Positions 6,538 to 8,377 of a stretch of DNA of 8,377 bases are shown piece by piece. The translations under genes and the position numbers were made by a program. Source of the DNA: Alkanindiges sp. (GTDB lineage Bacteria > Pseudomonadota > Gammaproteobacteria > Pseudomonadales > Moraxellaceae); contig JASLIR010000398.1 of the NCBI GenBank assembly GCA_030152125.1, forward strand, positions 1 to 8,377. The letters are read 5' to 3'. Under the pieces are notes generated by a model. It was given only the letters and a program-made list of their open reading frames with translations, did not search any database and was not told the DNA's origin. Position 1 is the first letter of the stretch; each line of letters starts with the position of its first letter.

Positions 6538-6918
6538 TTATGATGCCTGATGCTGCTGTGATGATGCGTTGTGTTGGCCACGGGCAATCATCTGAATACT
6601 TGCGCTGTGATGCGGCAGGCTTTGCTGTATATGGCGAATGGCTGCTTCGGCCTGATGTTTGCCGCACATAAAAATATCAATGGAAGCCAGCTGGTGTTCC
6701 GGCCAGGTATGAATGCTGATATGCGATTCGCTAAGCAATAATACGCCCGTTACACCCTGACCCGCACCAAAGGAATGGAAATGCTGTTGCAGCACGGTGG
6801 CATGCGCCAGTTGTGCGGCCTGCAATAAGGTGCGTTCAATCAGCTGGATGTCGCACGCAGGCTGTGCCGGAATGCCATGCAGGTCAATGAGATAGTGTTG
6901 GCCAATCGGGTTAGACAT
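6538..6918 (-). CDS. speD: S-adenosylmethionine decarboxylase proenzyme (class 1, SpeD/SpeH type)
   Basis: Pyruvoyl enzyme that decarboxylates AdoMet to the aminopropyl donor used in spermidine synthesis. The 126 residues fit the short prokaryotic form. LSESHISIHTWPE (62-74) holds the self-cleavage site between E64 and S65; S65 would become the pyruvoyl group. H70 and C85 (in DIFMCG) match His68 and Cys83 of the Thermotoga enzyme, so processing and catalysis look intact. HFHSFGAGQGVTGVLLL (46-62) is the preceding conserved strand pair. The last dozen residues are a low-complexity His/Gln/Ser tail. No clear Shine-Dalgarno precedes the ATG; it starts 17 bases after the microprotein gene and may depend on translational coupling. 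No spermidine synthase gene is in the window. Confidence 0.92.
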   Translation of the reverse strand: MSNPIGQHYLIDLHGIPAQPACDIQLIERTLLQAAQLAHATVLQQHFHSFGAGQGVTGVLLLSESHISIHTWPEHQLASIDIFMCGKHQAEAAIRHIQQSLPHHSASIQMIARGQHNASSQQHQAS

Positions 6919-6935
6919 AAGGGTGGTTTACCGGG

Positions 6936-7079
6936 TTATTTATGCCAGTTGCCAGTGCGGGAATAACCACTACTGCTGCCATGGCTGTTCCAGCTCTGGT
7001 TATCATCAACAATCCAGTAGTTTAGCAGGGTGGCTAACAGAATAGCGCCTATACACAGCCACAAATAAAAATCCTTCAT
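6936..7079 (-). CDS. 47-residue single-pass membrane microprotein
   Basis: Small ORF of 47 codons between the DUF4178 gene and speD. It starts MKDFYLWLCIGAILLATLL, one hydrophobic helix of about residues 4-23, then an acidic turn (VDDNQ, 24-28) and a Ser/Gly-rich polar tail with spaced Trp (W30, W45) that ends GNWHK. It begins 6 bases after the DUF4178 stop and ends 17 bases before speD, filling the gap exactly, which argues for a real gene. An AGGA lies 13 bases upstream of the ATG, so initiation is probably helped by coupling to the DUF4178 stop. The short N-terminus suggests Nin-Cout or a signal-anchor topology; I cannot tell which. I recall similar small proteins with a Ser/Gly-rich tail ending in HK beside DUF4178 genes, but could not check this. 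Confidence 0.6.
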   Translation of the reverse strand: MKDFYLWLCIGAILLATLLNYWIVDDNQSWNSHGSSSGYSRTGNWHK

Positions 7080-7085
7080 GCTTGT

Positions 7086-8377
7086 TTAGTCATCCTGCTT
7101 GCGAAAAGGATACCAGACAATCCGGTACACGACATAACTGATCAGGCAGACCATTACAAAAGCGAAGCCGTCCTTGAAACTTAAAAAAGCCGCTGGCAGG
7201 TTGATAATGCCGTAACCCAGCAGTAGCAAGATGGCCAGTCCTTCAGAAGGTGCGCTTATTTGAAATGGTAAATCCTGGTTTTGCCCGGAGGAAAAACTGT
7301 TCGCCATGGCCGGACGCCCCTTGGCCTTTAAGCCATCGTGGTTAAACCACTGGCCCACCTGTTGAGGTGCCACGTTTTCGCTATCACTCCAGGTCAGTTC
7401 CTGGCTGGTATATTCAGCACACAGCTTGTGCTGCTGGTTGCCATAATCACTATGGAAGGTTAAATCACCACTTTCAATATGCCAGTAAAATGCACCGGCG
7501 GCATATTCCACCCGGCTGCCATAGTCGTATAGCTTGGGCATTAAAATGTCACGGCTGGAAAAGGGCTGACGGTTGCTGGCCAGTTTTGGCCACTGATTTA
7601 ATAAGGTAGCCATTGCCCATGTGCCATCCCTGCTTTCTACCAGCCATTTAAAGCCCTGTTGCGGGTTATACAGCAGGTATTCTATCCAGAATTCGCCGGT
7701 TATTTCCGGGCTGGCACTGCTGCGCTGGATCAGACGCCAGGTTTCCGGGCCATCCAGCTCGACTTTTTTAAGAATGCCGATAACCACCCAGTTCAACTGA
7801 TTAATCGTGCCACTGGCACCCAGCTGCAGGCTAAAAAACTGTTCCTGATTTCTTCTAAAATCATAACCTTTAAGTACTTGCTGCTGCTTGTCCTTAAAGG
7901 AAATATCACTAAAACATTGCGGGCAAACCACATGCGATGTCATGCCATCTACCCAGCGGATACTGCCGCCGCAGCTAGGGCACTGGCTGGCTTCTATCTG
8001 GCCTTTTAAGCGGCCTGCACTTTGTTGGGTAAGCTGGCTATCGCGCAGGTTTTGCATGCCGAGCTCAGCCAGTTCCACTGCATAGCCGGTATATACTGCA
8101 GGCTCTGTTTTGCTCAGGGAAAAATCCAGCGTCATAAACTGCTGTTGCTGGCGCAGGTCTATCACAAAAATCTGCTGGTCTTTATCCGGCAGGCCGGGAA
8201 TTTCGCCCTGTGCACTGGCTTTTAAAATAGTGGCTTGACGAATATCGGAGGTCACATAGCGACTGCCCTTGTATTCTACCCAGTCGCCAGTTTTGTACTG
8301 CTCAAAAGGTTTAAAGTCGGTATTGTCGGTATTGGTGTCTGCATAGCTTAATACATACAGGCCACTAAATTCGGCCA
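7086..8377 (-). CDS. DUF4178 domain-containing zinc-ribbon membrane protein (5' truncated)
   Basis: Protein of unknown function. The frame has no stop up to the window edge, so 429 C-terminal residues are visible and the start is outside; the GTG at 8255 is an internal Val codon within a conserved-looking stretch (GDWVEYKGSRYV). Counting from that Val as 1, the visible order is: a beta-rich segment to about 85, a zinc ribbon CPSCG...CPQC (C92, C95, C111, C114), and a DUF4178 core (about 150-290) with LNWVVIGILKK, FWIEYLLYNPQQGFKWLVES and AAGAFYWHIESGD. Two membrane helices follow (about 339-358 and 363-382) and a short basic/acidic tail ends the protein. The bulk is probably cytoplasmic, anchored by a C-terminal hairpin. 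It heads the visible microprotein-speD unit. The DUF4178 call rests on remembered patterns, without a profile search. Confidence 0.75.
   Translation of the reverse strand, partial: AEFSGLYVLSYADTNTDNTDFKPFEQYKTGDWVEYKGSRYVTSDIRQATILKASAQGEIPGLPDKDQQIFVIDLRQQQQFMTLDFSLSKTEPAVYTGYAVELAELGMQNLRDSQLTQQSAGRLKGQIEASQCPSCGGSIRWVDGMTSHVVCPQCFSDISFKDKQQQVLKGYDFRRNQEQFFSLQLGASGTINQLNWVVIGILKKVELDGPETWRLIQRSSASPEITGEFWIEYLLYNPQQGFKWLVESRDGTWAMATLLNQWPKLASNRQPFSSRDILMPKLYDYGSRVEYAAGAFYWHIESGDLTFHSDYGNQQHKLCAEYTSQELTWSDSENVAPQQVGQWFNHDGLKAKGRPAMANSFSSGQNQDLPFQISAPSEGLAILLLLGYGIINLPAAFLSFKDGFAFVMVCLISYVVYRIVWYPFRKQDD

Noticed and set aside
7086..8255. GTG at 8255 as the start of the DUF4178 gene
   Set aside because: Forty more in-frame codons without a stop reach the window edge and read as domain sequence. 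No stop separates them.

Overview
The window carries bacterial chromosomal genes, about half G+C by eye, densely packed and without mobile elements, tRNA/rRNA genes or CRISPR. The gene set suggests a gammaproteobacterium, probably Pseudomonadales: a terpene-utilisation (atu) type acyl-CoA pathway, adjacent yqgE-yqgF, pgsA, and a DUF4178/SpeD cluster. The species cannot be read from the sequence.

Region 1 (1-3712, + strand) is the 3' part of a catabolic operon. It holds an acyl-CoA dehydrogenase cut by the window edge, a crotonase-fold hydratase and a biotin-dependent carboxylase alpha subunit, closely spaced and closed by a strong intrinsic terminator. The dehydrogenase-hydratase-carboxylase alpha order and the hydratase sequence fit atuD-atuE-atuF (citronellyl-CoA to isohexenylglutaryl-CoA) better than the leucine (liu) pathway. 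The carboxylase beta subunit is expected upstream of the window.

Region 2 (3713-5375, + strand) has a monocistronic-looking double-hotdog acyl-CoA thioesterase behind a 200-base control region with a perfect 14-base palindrome, then pgsA (phosphatidylglycerophosphate synthase) with its own plausible sigma70 promoter.

Region 3 (5399-6404, - strand) is the conserved pair yqgE-yqgF (ruvX), overlapping by 8 bases and convergent with pgsA.

Region 4 (6538-8377, - strand) is the least explained part. A large DUF4178 protein with a zinc ribbon and two C-terminal membrane helices runs off the right edge. It is followed after 6 bases by a 47-residue single-helix membrane microprotein, and 17 bases later by a prokaryotic S-adenosylmethionine decarboxylase (SpeD). 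The three genes look like one transcription unit linking decarboxylated AdoMet or polyamine chemistry to a membrane-associated protein of unknown function. This is the best candidate for an under-described system; its upstream members lie outside the window.
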